A stretch of DNA of 64,000 nt from Stenotrophomonas pavanii (GTDB lineage Bacteria > Pseudomonadota > Gammaproteobacteria > Xanthomonadales > Xanthomonadaceae). Shown piece by piece: positions 53,424 through 61,071 of this stretch. The stretch spans positions 1 through 64,000 of the forward strand of contig NZ_FNFQ01000014.1 of the NCBI RefSeq assembly GCF_900101175.1, given 5' to 3'. Below the pieces are notes generated by a model. It had not been told where the DNA came from and did no database searches. It saw only the letters and a program-made list of their open reading frames with translations. The first letter of the stretch is position 1. Every line of letters begins with the position of its first letter. Position numbers and translations under genes: made by a program.

Positions 53424-54168
53424 GTCGTTGGCCACCCTGCAACGGCGTTGGGCCGACCATGTGCGCGACCCATCAGTGGCCGCACCCGATGGCATCGAGG
53501 CACGCAGGCTGGCGGTATACCGCCGCCTGTGCATCGACAGCCTGGACACTCTGCTGGCCGGCAGCCTGCCGCACCTGCGACAGCAGTTGGGCACGCCGCG
53601 CTGGCGCGACACGGTGGAGCACTACTACGCCCGCCACACCTGCCAGACCCCGTTGTTCCCACGGATCGCCGACGAGTTCGCGGCCTGGCTGGCGGTGCAG
53701 GACACGCTGGCACTGCCGGGCTGGGCGGCGGAACTGGCGCACTACGAGAGCACACGGCAGTCGCTGTACATCGAAGCGCGTGACGCCGGGCGTGCGCTGT
53801 GCCGCGCTGCCGTGGGCAGTGATGTGCTGGCGGTGTCGCCGTTGGCAAGAGTGCTTGGCTACCAGTGGCCGGTGCACGAGGACAAGGACGAGGACGAGGA
53901 CGAGGGGCCGGGGTCGGTGTTGAGCGCTGCGCCCACGCTGCTGCTGATCCGGCGCCTCGCCGATTTCAGCCTGCAGGTCGAGCAACTGTCGCCGCTGGCC
54001 TACGCGCTGCTGTCGGTCTTTGGTGACGACGGCGCGCCGGTGGATGAGGCACTGCAGGTGTTGTCCGAAACACATGGCGTGGCAACGGATGCATTGCGCG
54101 TGGCCTGCGCGCCCGTTCTGGATGAACTGTGCGCGGCAGGCGTGCTGGTTGCATTGCCTTCTTCCTGA
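53416..54168 (+). CDS. DUF2063 family partner protein (BufC/HvfC-like)
   Basis: This 250-residue protein has the DUF2063 N-terminal domain (about 5-95: [63 protein letters not shown]), which binds the precursor and presents it to the MNIO enzyme. The C-terminal ~100 residues form a second small domain. Between them an acidic stretch ([11 protein letters not shown]) is encoded by repeated GAGGAC units (53878-53908) and looks like a recent microsatellite insertion. It overlaps the MNIO gene by eight bases, so the two are made together. Confidence 0.9.
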   Translation: MAESLATLQRRWADHVRDPSVAAPDGIEARRLAVYRRLCIDSLDTLLAGSLPHLRQQLGTPRWRDTVEHYYARHTCQTPLFPRIADEFAAWLAVQDTLALPGWAAELAHYESTRQSLYIEARDAGRALCRAAVGSDVLAVSPLARVLGYQWPVHEDKDEDEDEGPGSVLSAAPTLLLIRRLADFSLQVEQLSPLAYALLSVFGDDGAPVDEALQVLSETHGVATDALRVACAPVLDELCAAGVLVALPSS

Positions 54169-54173
54169 GGTTG

Positions 54174-54293
54174 CCGGCCAGCGGCCGGCACTACCCGTTC
54201 CCTGACCGGCCAGCGGCCGGCACTACCCGTTCCTTGACCGGCCAGCGGCCAGCACTACCCGTTCCTTGACCGGCCAGCGGCCGGCACGACCCG
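54174..54293. repeat. Tandem array of four 32-bp SMAG-core units
   Basis: Four head-to-tail units begin at 54174, 54206, 54238 and 54270. Each is CCGGCCAGCGGCCGGC, then ACTACCCGTTCCTTGA. The first three are full length with single-base differences (CCAGCAC in unit 3); the fourth is shortened and ends in CGACCC. All are in the same orientation and start 2 bp after the DUF2063 stop codon. Confidence 0.92.
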
Positions 54294-54315
54294 CCCACTA
54301 CTTCGAGGTCTCACC

Positions 54316-54954
54316 ATGGCTGCATCCAATACTCCCTTCCTGCACGGCTGGCGCCTGTTCGTGGCCATCGCCGTGGTCCTGATCGCGTTCGCACTGGCGG
54401 CCTTCGCCCTGCATCCCGATGCAGCCGAAGGCAGCCGTGCGGCGATCCGGGTCACTGCACGCACGTCGTTCCTGCTGTTCCTGGCGGCGTTCACGGCATC
54501 GTCGTTCGCCAGCCTGCTACCGGGCCCACTCACCCGGTTCCTGCTGCGCGAACGGCGCACCGTCGGTTTGTCCTTCGCGTTCTCGCACCTGCTGCATGCA
54601 ATCGCCATCACCAGTTTCGGCATCCTCAATCCGGCGTTCTGGCCTGCACGATCCGCGCTGGCCAACCTTCCGGGCACGGTGGGCTACCTCGCCATCCTGG
54701 CGCTGGTCATCACCTCGCACCGGGGGCTCGCCCGGCGCATGGGGCCCACTGCCTGGCGTCGCCTGCACGTCACCGGCATGTGGATCATCGCGGCGGTGTT
54801 CACCTACTCGTACTTCAAGCGCGTGCCGGGCAACGTCTGGTATGCGGTGCCATCGGCACTGCTGTTCACCGCCTTCGTGGTGCGCTGGATCGCCAAGCGG
54901 GCGCAGGCGCTGCGCCGAAGCGCCCATGCGCGGCCACCGCTGCGGACGGCCTGA
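54316..54954 (+). CDS. Ferric reductase-like transmembrane protein
   Basis: This 212-residue membrane protein has six hydrophobic segments (about 10-32, 50-70, 88-108, 120-140, 152-172 and 175-195). Histidines in LLHAIAIT and in the pairs near HRGL and RRLHVTGM could ligate heme, as in the ferric reductase/YedZ/MsrQ-like fold. Such b-type cytochrome proteins pass electrons from quinols or flavin partners to the periplasm. It follows the bufferin-like genes after the 32-bp array. It might feed electrons to that system, but this link rests on position alone. Confidence 0.78.
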   Translation: MAASNTPFLHGWRLFVAIAVVLIAFALAAFALHPDAAEGSRAAIRVTARTSFLLFLAAFTASSFASLLPGPLTRFLLRERRTVGLSFAFSHLLHAIAITSFGILNPAFWPARSALANLPGTVGYLAILALVITSHRGLARRMGPTAWRRLHVTGMWIIAAVFTYSYFKRVPGNVWYAVPSALLFTAFVVRWIAKRAQALRRSAHARPPLRTA

Positions 54955-54961
54955 CGACCCG

Positions 54962-54999
54962 GGGCCAGATCCCTTTCCCCAGGAAAAGGGATCTGACCC
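54962..54999. repeat. GGTCAGATCCC-type hairpin
   Basis: GGGCCAGATCCCTTTCC and GGAAAAGGGATCTGACCC form an imperfect inverted repeat with one G-T-type mismatch and a short loop. The arms differ from both SMAG and the 67-bp palindrome, so this is a third repeat family. It sits between convergent genes, 8 bp before the metallophosphoesterase stop codon. Confidence 0.85.
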
Positions 55000-55007
55000 A
55001 CTCCAGG

Positions 55008-56168
55008 TCACGGTGCGCGGCGCAGTGTCACCAGGGTGATCTCCGACGGCACGCCGATGCGTGCCGGGAAACCGGCCCAGAGGCCCGCACCATTGCTCAC
55101 GTACAGCGTCATCCCATCCACGTCGTAGCGGCCGGAGACGAAGCCACCATTGGCCCGCTTCACCAGTTGGTCCATGCCGATGATCTGCCCGCCGTGGGTA
55201 TGGCCGGACAGCTGCAGTTTGACGCCGCGCGCCGCTGCCGCACGTGCATTGCGCGGGCGGTGATCGAGCAGGATCACGGGCGCGGCGGGATCGGCGCCGG
55301 CCAAGGCGGCGTCCAGATCCGGCAGCGGCAGGCCGTAGCGTGCGGCCACCGGATCGGTGACCCCGGCAATGGTCAGCGCCGCGTCGCCACGCCGCACCTG
55401 CAGGTGGCTGTTCTCCAGCACCTGCATGTGCAGCGCGCGGAACGCCTGCATCCATGCCTGGTACTGCGCGTAATACTCGTGGTTGCCGGTGATGGCGACG
55501 ACACCGTCCGGCGCCCGCAGATCCGCCAGTGGGCGCGCGTCGTCACGGCGGGCCTCGACACTGCCGTCGATCAGATCGCCGGTGATCACGATCAGGTCCG
55601 GCGTCAATGCGTTGCTCTCATCCACCACCCTGCGCACCCAGTCGCCGGTCAGCAGACGGCTGGCATGGATGTCGGTCAGCTGCAGCACGCGATAGCCGTC
55701 GAACGCAGCGGGCAGCCCGGCAATGCTCACCTCGATCTGCCGGGGCTGGGGCACTGCCATGCCCTGGCTGACACCATAACCACTGACCAGCAGGGCCAGC
55801 ACGCCAGCCGCCGGCCGCAAGCGCCGCGTGCGCAATGCGGCGACCGCACGAGGCCAGCGCAGCAGACGGGACGCGAGCAGGCCCACATCCATCGCCAGCA
55901 TCAGCAACGCCAGCAGCAACACCGCCGTGGAGCCGGTGGCCAGCGTGGCGATGGCCAGCTTCGGAATTTCCGGCGACGCCATCGTGCCCCAGAAGGTGGC
56001 GACGATACGCAGCTGCACGGCTACGCCCACCAGCAGCAGCGACAGCGCGAGCTTCAGCCAAGTGGGCATGCGCAGTGGCCAGAACAGGCGCCAGGCCACA
56101 TACAGGCCCATCAACAAACCGATCGTACTCAGCACTGCAACCATCCTGGAAAGAAAGCGGGCCGCCAT
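55008..56168 (-). CDS. Membrane-anchored metallophosphoesterase (YkuE/YaeI-like)
   Basis: This 386-residue protein has about four hydrophobic helices in its first ~135 residues and a calcineurin-like phosphoesterase domain (about 160-380). The di-metal motifs are in order: LQLTDIHASRLL, VITGDLIDGSVEA, AITGNHEYYAQ and LQLSGHTHGGQI. YkuE/YaeI-type proteins act on phospholipid-related or other membrane substrates. The Asp-Ile-His pair and Asn-His are intact. It is convergent with the ferric reductase-like gene. Confidence 0.9.
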   Translation of the reverse strand: MAARFLSRMVAVLSTIGLLMGLYVAWRLFWPLRMPTWLKLALSLLLVGVAVQLRIVATFWGTMASPEIPKLAIATLATGSTAVLLLALLMLAMDVGLLASRLLRWPRAVAALRTRRLRPAAGVLALLVSGYGVSQGMAVPQPRQIEVSIAGLPAAFDGYRVLQLTDIHASRLLTGDWVRRVVDESNALTPDLIVITGDLIDGSVEARRDDARPLADLRAPDGVVAITGNHEYYAQYQAWMQAFRALHMQVLENSHLQVRRGDAALTIAGVTDPVAARYGLPLPDLDAALAGADPAAPVILLDHRPRNARAAAARGVKLQLSGHTHGGQIIGMDQLVKRANGGFVSGRYDVDGMTLYVSNGAGLWAGFPARIGVPSEITLVTLRRAP

Positions 56169-56192
56169 GGTGACGGCTGCGGGTCGTGCTGT

Positions 56193-56220
56193 GTAGAGCC
56201 GAGCCTGGGCTCGGCTCTAC
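56193..56220. repeat. GTAG palindrome, CCGAGC subfamily
   Basis: A perfect 28-bp palindrome GTAGAGCCGAGCC...GGCTCGGCTCTAC with a 2-bp centre. It begins and ends with the GTAG/CTAC signature but has a different core from the main SMAG type. Degenerate copies occur at 11266-11340. It lies between the metallophosphoesterase and TerC-type genes. Confidence 0.85.
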
Positions 56221-56232
56221 AACAACAGGTGG

Positions 56233-57774
56233 TCAGGCCATTCCGTCGAGGCGTTCCACCCGCAGGCGGGCGATACGGCGCTTCTCCATCGCCAGCACGG
56301 TGATGCGCACGCCCGCCACCTCCACCGCATCGCCGATGTCCGGCAGCCGGCCCAGCTGCTCCAGCACCAGCCCGGAGATGGTCATGTAGTCGGCACTGCG
56401 CGGCAGCGACACGCCGGCCAGGCGCTGCAGGTCGTCCAGGGTCAATGCACCGTCGGCCTCCCACTGGCCCTCGCCCTGCGCGACCACGCCATAGCGCTCG
56501 TCCTGGGTATCGACCAGGTCACCGGCAATCGCCGCCAGCAGGTCGTTGGCGGTCACCAGTCCTTCCACGCTGCCGTACTCGTCCACCGCCACGGCCAGCG
56601 GCACCGGATGCTGGCGGATCAGCTCCAGCGCCTGCAATGCGCTGGCGCTGGACAGCACGTACTGCGGTTCGCGCAGGTTGCCTTCCAGGTGCAGGGGCCT
56701 GCCCTGCAGCAGGTCGGCCAGCAGATCGCGGCTCTGCACCACGCCACGCAGGCTGTCCAGGTCACCCTCACCCACCAGCAGGCGGGTATGCGGCGACGCC
56801 ACCAGGCGCGCCACGACGTCCTCCTGCCCACGCGCCAGGTCGATCCACTGCACGTCGGCGCGCACGGTCATCACGCTCGACACCGGGCGATCGGCCAGAC
56901 CGAGCACGCTGCGGATCATCTCGTGTTCGGCCGGCTGCAGGCGCTCTTCAGCGTCCACCTGCGCGTCCACGCCTTCATCGTCATGACCATTGGCCGGGCG
57001 CGCGCCGAGCATGCGCAGCACGGCATCGGCGGTGCGCTGGCGGAACGGCAGGCGGCGCTCGTTGCGCTCGCGGTTGAAACGCACCCACTGGTTGAACGCC
57101 TCGACCAGGATCGAGAAGGCGATCGCTGCGTACAGGTAGCCCTTCGGGATCTTGTAGCCCAGCCCTTCGGCCACCAGGCTGAAGCCGATCATCAGCAGGA
57201 AGCCCAGGCACAGCACCACCACCGTGGGATGCTTGTTGACGAAGCGGGTCAGCGGCTTGCTGGCCAGCAGCATCAGCGCCATGGCGATGGTCACGGCCGC
57301 ATACATCACGCCCAGGTTGTCGACCATGCCGACGGCAGTGATCACCGAGTCCAGCGAGAACACCGCATCGAGCACCACGATCTGCGCCACCACCATCGTG
57401 AAGCTGGCGTAGACCTTCTTGCCGTCCTCGTGATGTTCGCGGCCTTCCAGCCGTTCGTGCAGCTCCATGGTGCCCTTGAACAGCAGGAACAGGCCACCGC
57501 CCAGCAGGATCAGGTCACGCCCGGAAAAACTGTGGTCGAACAGCGTGAGCAGCGGCGCGGTCAGCTTCATGATCCAGGCCAGTGCAGCCAGCAGCACCAG
57601 CCGCATCAGCAGCGCCAGCGCCAGGCCGATCACCCGCGCGCGGTCACGCTGGTGCGGCGGTAGCTTGTCGGCCAGGATCGCGATGAACACCAGGTTGTCG
57701 ATGCCGAGAACGATCTCCAGCACGACCAGGGTTGCAAGGCCCATCCAGATCGAGGGGTCAGCCAACCATTCCAT
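56233..57774 (-). CDS. TerC-family membrane protein with CBS and CorC_HlyC domains
   Basis: This 513-residue protein joins a TerC membrane domain (about 1-235, with [12 protein letters not shown] and [17 protein letters not shown] carrying the conserved acidic metal residues) to a CBS pair (about 290-410, e.g. [12 protein letters not shown] and [20 protein letters not shown]) and a CorC_HlyC domain (about 425-505). YoaE/YegH proteins share this layout. TerC proteins export Mn2+ or other divalent metal; CBS domains would sense adenosyl ligands. No riboswitch-like leader is evident. Confidence 0.92.
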   Translation of the reverse strand: MEWLADPSIWMGLATLVVLEIVLGIDNLVFIAILADKLPPHQRDRARVIGLALALLMRLVLLAALAWIMKLTAPLLTLFDHSFSGRDLILLGGGLFLLFKGTMELHERLEGREHHEDGKKVYASFTMVVAQIVVLDAVFSLDSVITAVGMVDNLGVMYAAVTIAMALMLLASKPLTRFVNKHPTVVVLCLGFLLMIGFSLVAEGLGYKIPKGYLYAAIAFSILVEAFNQWVRFNRERNERRLPFRQRTADAVLRMLGARPANGHDDEGVDAQVDAEERLQPAEHEMIRSVLGLADRPVSSVMTVRADVQWIDLARGQEDVVARLVASPHTRLLVGEGDLDSLRGVVQSRDLLADLLQGRPLHLEGNLREPQYVLSSASALQALELIRQHPVPLAVAVDEYGSVEGLVTANDLLAAIAGDLVDTQDERYGVVAQGEGQWEADGALTLDDLQRLAGVSLPRSADYMTISGLVLEQLGRLPDIGDAVEVAGVRITVLAMEKRRIARLRVERLDGMA

Positions 57775-57817
57775 TTCAGGTCCGTTTCGTCAGTAGGTAG
57801 GGGAAAAGGGTGTCCAC

Positions 57818-58042
57818 TCAGTCCGCGTCCTGCGCCTGCGCCGGGTCATGCCCGAGCAGGTCGCCAGGCGTGCACTGCAGCTCGCGGCAGATCGCATCGA
57901 GCGTGGAAAAGCGGATGGCGCGCGCCTTGCCGGTCTTCAGGATCGACAGGTTGGCCAGGGTGATGTCGATGCGACCGGCCAGCTCGGACAGGGTCATGCC
58001 CCGTTCCTGCAGCATGCGGTCCAGGGTGATGACAATCGCCAT
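57818..58042 (-). CDS. XRE/Cro-type helix-turn-helix regulator (YozG-like)
   Basis: This 74-residue protein is a single HTH domain: IVITLDRMLQERGMTLSELAGRIDITLANLSILKTGKARAIRFSTLDAICRELQCTPGDLL is the classic five-helix Cro fold with recognition helix around ITLANLSILKTG. It belongs to the YozG type usually encoded beside a DUF2975 membrane protein, as here. Its ATG overlaps the DUF2975 stop codon (ATGA), so both are co-translated. It probably represses their own promoter, where a palindromic TTATCGATAA site lies. Confidence 0.88.
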   Translation of the reverse strand: MAIVITLDRMLQERGMTLSELAGRIDITLANLSILKTGKARAIRFSTLDAICRELQCTPGDLLGHDPAQAQDAD

Positions 58043-58590
58043 CAGATGACACCATCGAGGTCATCGCGCATCACCGCGCCCACAGCGAATACGCGTGCCA
58101 GCACGAACAGCATCAGCACCGCCACCAGGCCGGTGATCGACATGCCGCCGCCCACCTCCATCCAGGTGAAGTCGGGGCCCATCCAGGCCGCGTAGGCGCC
58201 GATCAGGATCGACAGCAGCTCCATCGCCAGCATCAGCCAGGCCATGCGCTGCAGGCGCTGTGCGTTGGCGTGGGTGAACGGACGCTCGCGCGCCGCCGAT
58301 TTCAGCAGCCGCAGCAGATGGCGCAGGAACAGCAGGCACAGCACCAGCAGCGCGACGATTGCGCCCAGGCCCAGGCAGAAATGCAGGAACAGGTCATTGC
58401 CGTGCGCGGCGGCGGCACCGGCGTCATGGACGCTGTCGAGCAGCCAGCGGCGGTCGTGGGCGACCAGCGGCACGGCCAGCAGTGCGGCCAGGATGCCCAG
58501 CCAGCACATCGCGCGCACCGCCTGGACGGCGGCCTGGGCCAGGGTAAACAGGCCTCGCGCCGGTCTGGCGCGGGCGGGACGAGCGGTCAA
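58042..58590 (-). CDS. DUF2975 membrane protein
   Basis: This 182-residue protein has four membrane helices (about 25-45, 68-92, 112-135 and 145-172) and the DUF2975 pattern SAARERPFTHANAQRLQRMAWLMLAMELLSIL. DUF2975 proteins are small membrane sensors or antitoxin-like partners of unknown ligand, nearly always paired with an XRE regulator. ATG 58590 is the first in frame; a later Met at residue 28 would begin exactly at the first helix and is an alternative start. Confidence 0.85.
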   Translation of the reverse strand: MTARPARARPARGLFTLAQAAVQAVRAMCWLGILAALLAVPLVAHDRRWLLDSVHDAGAAAAHGNDLFLHFCLGLGAIVALLVLCLLFLRHLLRLLKSAARERPFTHANAQRLQRMAWLMLAMELLSILIGAYAAWMGPDFTWMEVGGGMSITGLVAVLMLFVLARVFAVGAVMRDDLDGVI

Positions 58591-58631
58591 GCGGCCTCCG
58601 GCATTGGAGCGGCCTCGCCGCCCCGGGTGGA

Positions 58632-58648
58632 TTTATCGATAAACGATA
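58632..58648 (-). promoter_or_regulatory. Operator-like palindrome before the DUF2975/HTH pair
   Basis: TTTATCGATAAA (58632-58643) is a perfect 12-bp palindrome, overlapping TATCG-ATAAA-CGATA (58634-58648), a second inverted repeat. They stand in AT-rich sequence 42 bp before the DUF2975 start. Either could be bound by the XRE regulator encoded in the same transcript. Confidence 0.55.
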
Positions 58649-58693
58649 TACCACAACCAGCGTGAAAGGCTGAACCGTGCTCGGGGGTTCCGA

Positions 58694-59275
58694 TCAGGGC
58701 CCCGGCGTGCTCTGCTCCCGCATCGCCTCACCGGGCGTCACCGAGGCCATCGCCTGCACGCCAGCCTCCGGCGCCTGCCGCGTGACCAGCCGGAAGCGCG
58801 CCTGCAGCTTGGCCTGTCCCGGCGCGGCCCAGCCGTACTGGATCGCCACCTGGTCGGCCGACAAGGGCCCACGGCCCGGCAGCGAGCGTGCCTGCAAGGG
58901 CTTCGGTGCGGCCTGCACCAGTCGTGCAAAACCCTTCTGCACCACTGCCGCGTCGGCCTTCTCCGCATACACCGAGCAGGTGCCATCATCGGCCCAGCTG
59001 ACCGCATAACGGCCGCTGGCCAGCGGCACCATCCAGGCCACGCCCGGCTGCCCCTGCAGCAGGGTCGCGGCCTCGGCCGGCGGCAGCGGCGACAGCCCGT
59101 TGGATTCCATCAACGACTGCAACCGCGCCGGCGCGCCGATGTGCTGCATGCAGGCGGTATCGAACAACTCGCTGAAGGAGTCCTGCGGCTGTGCGTTGGC
59201 CTTGGCTGCGCGTGCAGGCGGCGCTGCCGCCAGGGCAGGCAGCAGGGCCAGGATCAGCCAGATGGCAGGGCGCAT
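58694..59275 (-). CDS. Secreted protein of unknown function
   Basis: This 193-residue protein starts with a signal peptide (residues 1-23, ending ARA). The mature part begins KANAQPQDSFSELFDTACMQHIG and has two cysteines (in DTACMQHIG and DGTCSVYAE), which could form a disulfide. I recognise a faint resemblance to NMCC_0638-type small exported proteins, but not a firm family. No membrane helix follows the signal. ATG 59275 begins the signal peptide. The role is unknown; it is flanked by a divergent and a same-strand gene without operon spacing. Confidence 0.75.
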   Translation of the reverse strand: MRPAIWLILALLPALAAAPPARAAKANAQPQDSFSELFDTACMQHIGAPARLQSLMESNGLSPLPPAEAATLLQGQPGVAWMVPLASGRYAVSWADDGTCSVYAEKADAAVVQKGFARLVQAAPKPLQARSLPGRGPLSADQVAIQYGWAAPGQAKLQARFRLVTRQAPEAGVQAMASVTPGEAMREQSTPGP

Positions 59276-59362
59276 TGGAACTCCACGGTGCGGAACGCAG
59301 CGGGGAGGATGGCAAAGCCCGGGCGCGGCGCGCAACGGCTGCGTTGCCCTACCACCGCCGGG

Positions 59363-59809
59363 TCAGACTGTGAGCTCGCCCTCGTCCTCACCATCCCAGT
59401 AGTGGATGCGGCTGGCGCGCACATGGATCAGCACCAGCCCCGGTGTATCCACGCCCTGTTCGAACCAGCGCTCCAGGTCCTTCACCCAGTGCTGGCTCAT
59501 CGTGGCGCGATCGCGCACCAGCGCAGCCCTGCCCTGGACGTGCACGAACAGCGGCGGCTTGCCCAGCAACGATTTGCTGCCGGAAAACCCCAGGGCAACG
59601 GCCGGGTCAGCTTCAATCTCTTTCACCATGTCGGTGTCTTCGGTGGTGAAGAACCAGCTGTCACCGTCATAGTCCACGTCGCCGTTGTTGCTCATCGGAC
59701 GGCCGGCAATCTCTCCACCGGCGTGGGTCTGCAGCAGGGTGAAATCAATGCCGGCCATCTTCTTGGCCAGTTCGGGCAGGGTGAGCTGGGTCACGGCGTC
59801 GTCCTTCAT
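59363..59809 (-). CDS. Pyridoxamine 5'-phosphate oxidase-family (general stress 26-like) protein
   Basis: This 148-residue protein has the split-barrel FMN-binding fold: DFTLLQTHAGGEIAGRPMSNNGDVDYDGDSWFFTTEDTDMVKEIEADPAVALGFSG is typical of COG3871 general-stress proteins, with pattern RPM and WFFT. Such proteins bind flavin or related cofactors; their reaction is unsettled. ATG 59809 was chosen as the start of the fold; an open frame upstream adds 40 residues without similarity. It is divergent from the small membrane protein gene at 60079. Confidence 0.87.
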   Translation of the reverse strand: MKDDAVTQLTLPELAKKMAGIDFTLLQTHAGGEIAGRPMSNNGDVDYDGDSWFFTTEDTDMVKEIEADPAVALGFSGSKSLLGKPPLFVHVQGRAALVRDRATMSQHWVKDLERWFEQGVDTPGLVLIHVRASRIHYWDGEDEGELTV

Positions 59810-60078
59810 CGGATGGAATCCCAGCCTCTGCGCAGCGCGGTGACCGAAGCGTGGATGGCCAGTTGCGGCCTCTTCACAGGAAACGAGATAGAGCGCATGG
59901 CGCGTGCGTGACGCATGCCTCACCACCACACTGGCGTTAACGGCAGATGGAGGAACGGCCCTGCAAGCCGCGACGCGTCCCTAACGGCGTGCTGCCCCAG
60001 AATCGCGCAACCCGTCGCACGACCGGCATGGCCGCCGGCGTGCGGGCGGCGACTCCTCCGCAACCGCATGGCCTCCAC

Positions 60079-60516
60079 ATGGACTTGTTCGCTTGGCTCG
60101 CGTTCGGCTGCTACCTGCTGGCGTTCGTCATTGTCGCGCTGTTCGCCGCGGCCTACCTGAGGCGTTCCGATTTCATGCCCTACCACGGCCAGGCGGTCGG
60201 CCTGCCCTGGGCTGCGGTTGAACCCCGCATGCAGGTGCTGGTGATGGCCCTCATCCGCGTGGTGGGGGCAGGCTGGATCGCGCTGGCCGGCGCCGGCGTG
60301 ATGCTGGCCTGGCTGATCTTCTTCGGCGGTCACTTCGCGCTGCCCCAGCTGCTGGCGTTCCAGTTGTTCTGCCTGGTCGCCACCGTGCCGCCGGTGCTGG
60401 TCGCCTCCGGCGTGCGGCGACGCACCGGTGCGTGTACCCCGGTATCCACCGGCGCGGCCGTGGTGCTGCTGTCGCTCCTCGGCTTCGTGCTGGCCGTGCT
60501 GTCACTGTCCCGGTGA
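60079..60516 (+). CDS. Small four-helix membrane protein
   Basis: This 145-residue protein has four hydrophobic segments (about 3-25, 55-80, 88-108 and 120-143), beginning MDLFAWLAFGCYLLAF and containing SDFMPYHGQAVGLPW. I do not recognise a named family; it looks like a DUF-type inner-membrane protein of the kind found near thioesterase genes. ATG 60079 begins at the first helix; a longer in-frame extension upstream is less likely. The next gene follows after 40 bp holding a C-rich tract. Confidence 0.7.
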   Translation: MDLFAWLAFGCYLLAFVIVALFAAAYLRRSDFMPYHGQAVGLPWAAVEPRMQVLVMALIRVVGAGWIALAGAGVMLAWLIFFGGHFALPQLLAFQLFCLVATVPPVLVASGVRRRTGACTPVSTGAAVVLLSLLGFVLAVLSLSR

Positions 60517-60518
60517 GT

Positions 60519-60543
60519 TCCCCTCCCCCCTCCCCCCCTCCCC
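60519..60543 (+). repeat. Polypyrimidine C-run tract
   Basis: Runs of four, six, seven and four C separated by single T occupy the space right before the thioesterase gene. Such runs are prone to slippage and lie where a ribosome-binding site would be expected, so length change could alter translation. Confidence 0.6.
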
Positions 60544-60556
60544 ACGAGGCTCCACG

Positions 60557-61063
60557 ATGAATCCCGAATCGATCTTCTACCGCGTGGTCAACGGTGATCT
60601 GCCGCGTTCCCAGGCCGGCACCCTGCTTGGCTGGCGCTTCGTCGACTACGACGATGCACGGCGCCGCATCCAGGTCGAATTCGAGGCCCGCCCGCTGCTG
60701 ACCAACCCGATGGGCAACGTGCAGGGGGGATTCCTGTCTGCGATGCTCGATGACTGCATGGGGCCGGCAATCTACGCCACGCTGCCGGCCAATCGCATCG
60801 CGGTCACGGTGGAGTCCAAGACCAGCTTCGTCAGCCCGGCGCGGCCCGGGCGGATCATCGGCTGGGGCGAAGTCGAGCACAGCAAGGGCAGCATCGCCTT
60901 CACCCGCGGCTGGCTGACCGATCCGACCGGCAAGGTGCTGGCCACCGCCAGCGCCACCTTCCGGGTGGGCGCGTTGCGCTGGCGCGGGCTGTCGGTGCCA
61001 CGGCCGATTGCGCGCCGCATGATCGCGCGGACGCTTCGGCGCGTGCATGCACGCATCGGCTGA
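60557..61063 (+). CDS. PaaI-type hotdog thioesterase
   Basis: This 168-residue protein has a single hotdog fold: TNPMGNVQGGFLSAMLDDCMGPAIYATLPANRIAVTVESKTSFVSPARPG holds the typical N-x-x-G-x-x-x-G-G loop and the catalytic Asp. It matches the PaaI/YigI group of acyl-CoA thioesterases, with an N-terminal leader (NPESIFYRVVNGDLPRSQ) seen in related uncharacterised proteins. It probably clears medium-chain or aromatic acyl-CoA. ATG 60557 follows the C-rich tract closely. Confidence 0.88.
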   Translation: MNPESIFYRVVNGDLPRSQAGTLLGWRFVDYDDARRRIQVEFEARPLLTNPMGNVQGGFLSAMLDDCMGPAIYATLPANRIAVTVESKTSFVSPARPGRIIGWGEVEHSKGSIAFTRGWLTDPTGKVLATASATFRVGALRWRGLSVPRPIARRMIARTLRRVHARIG

Positions 61064-61071
61064 TGCACTGC

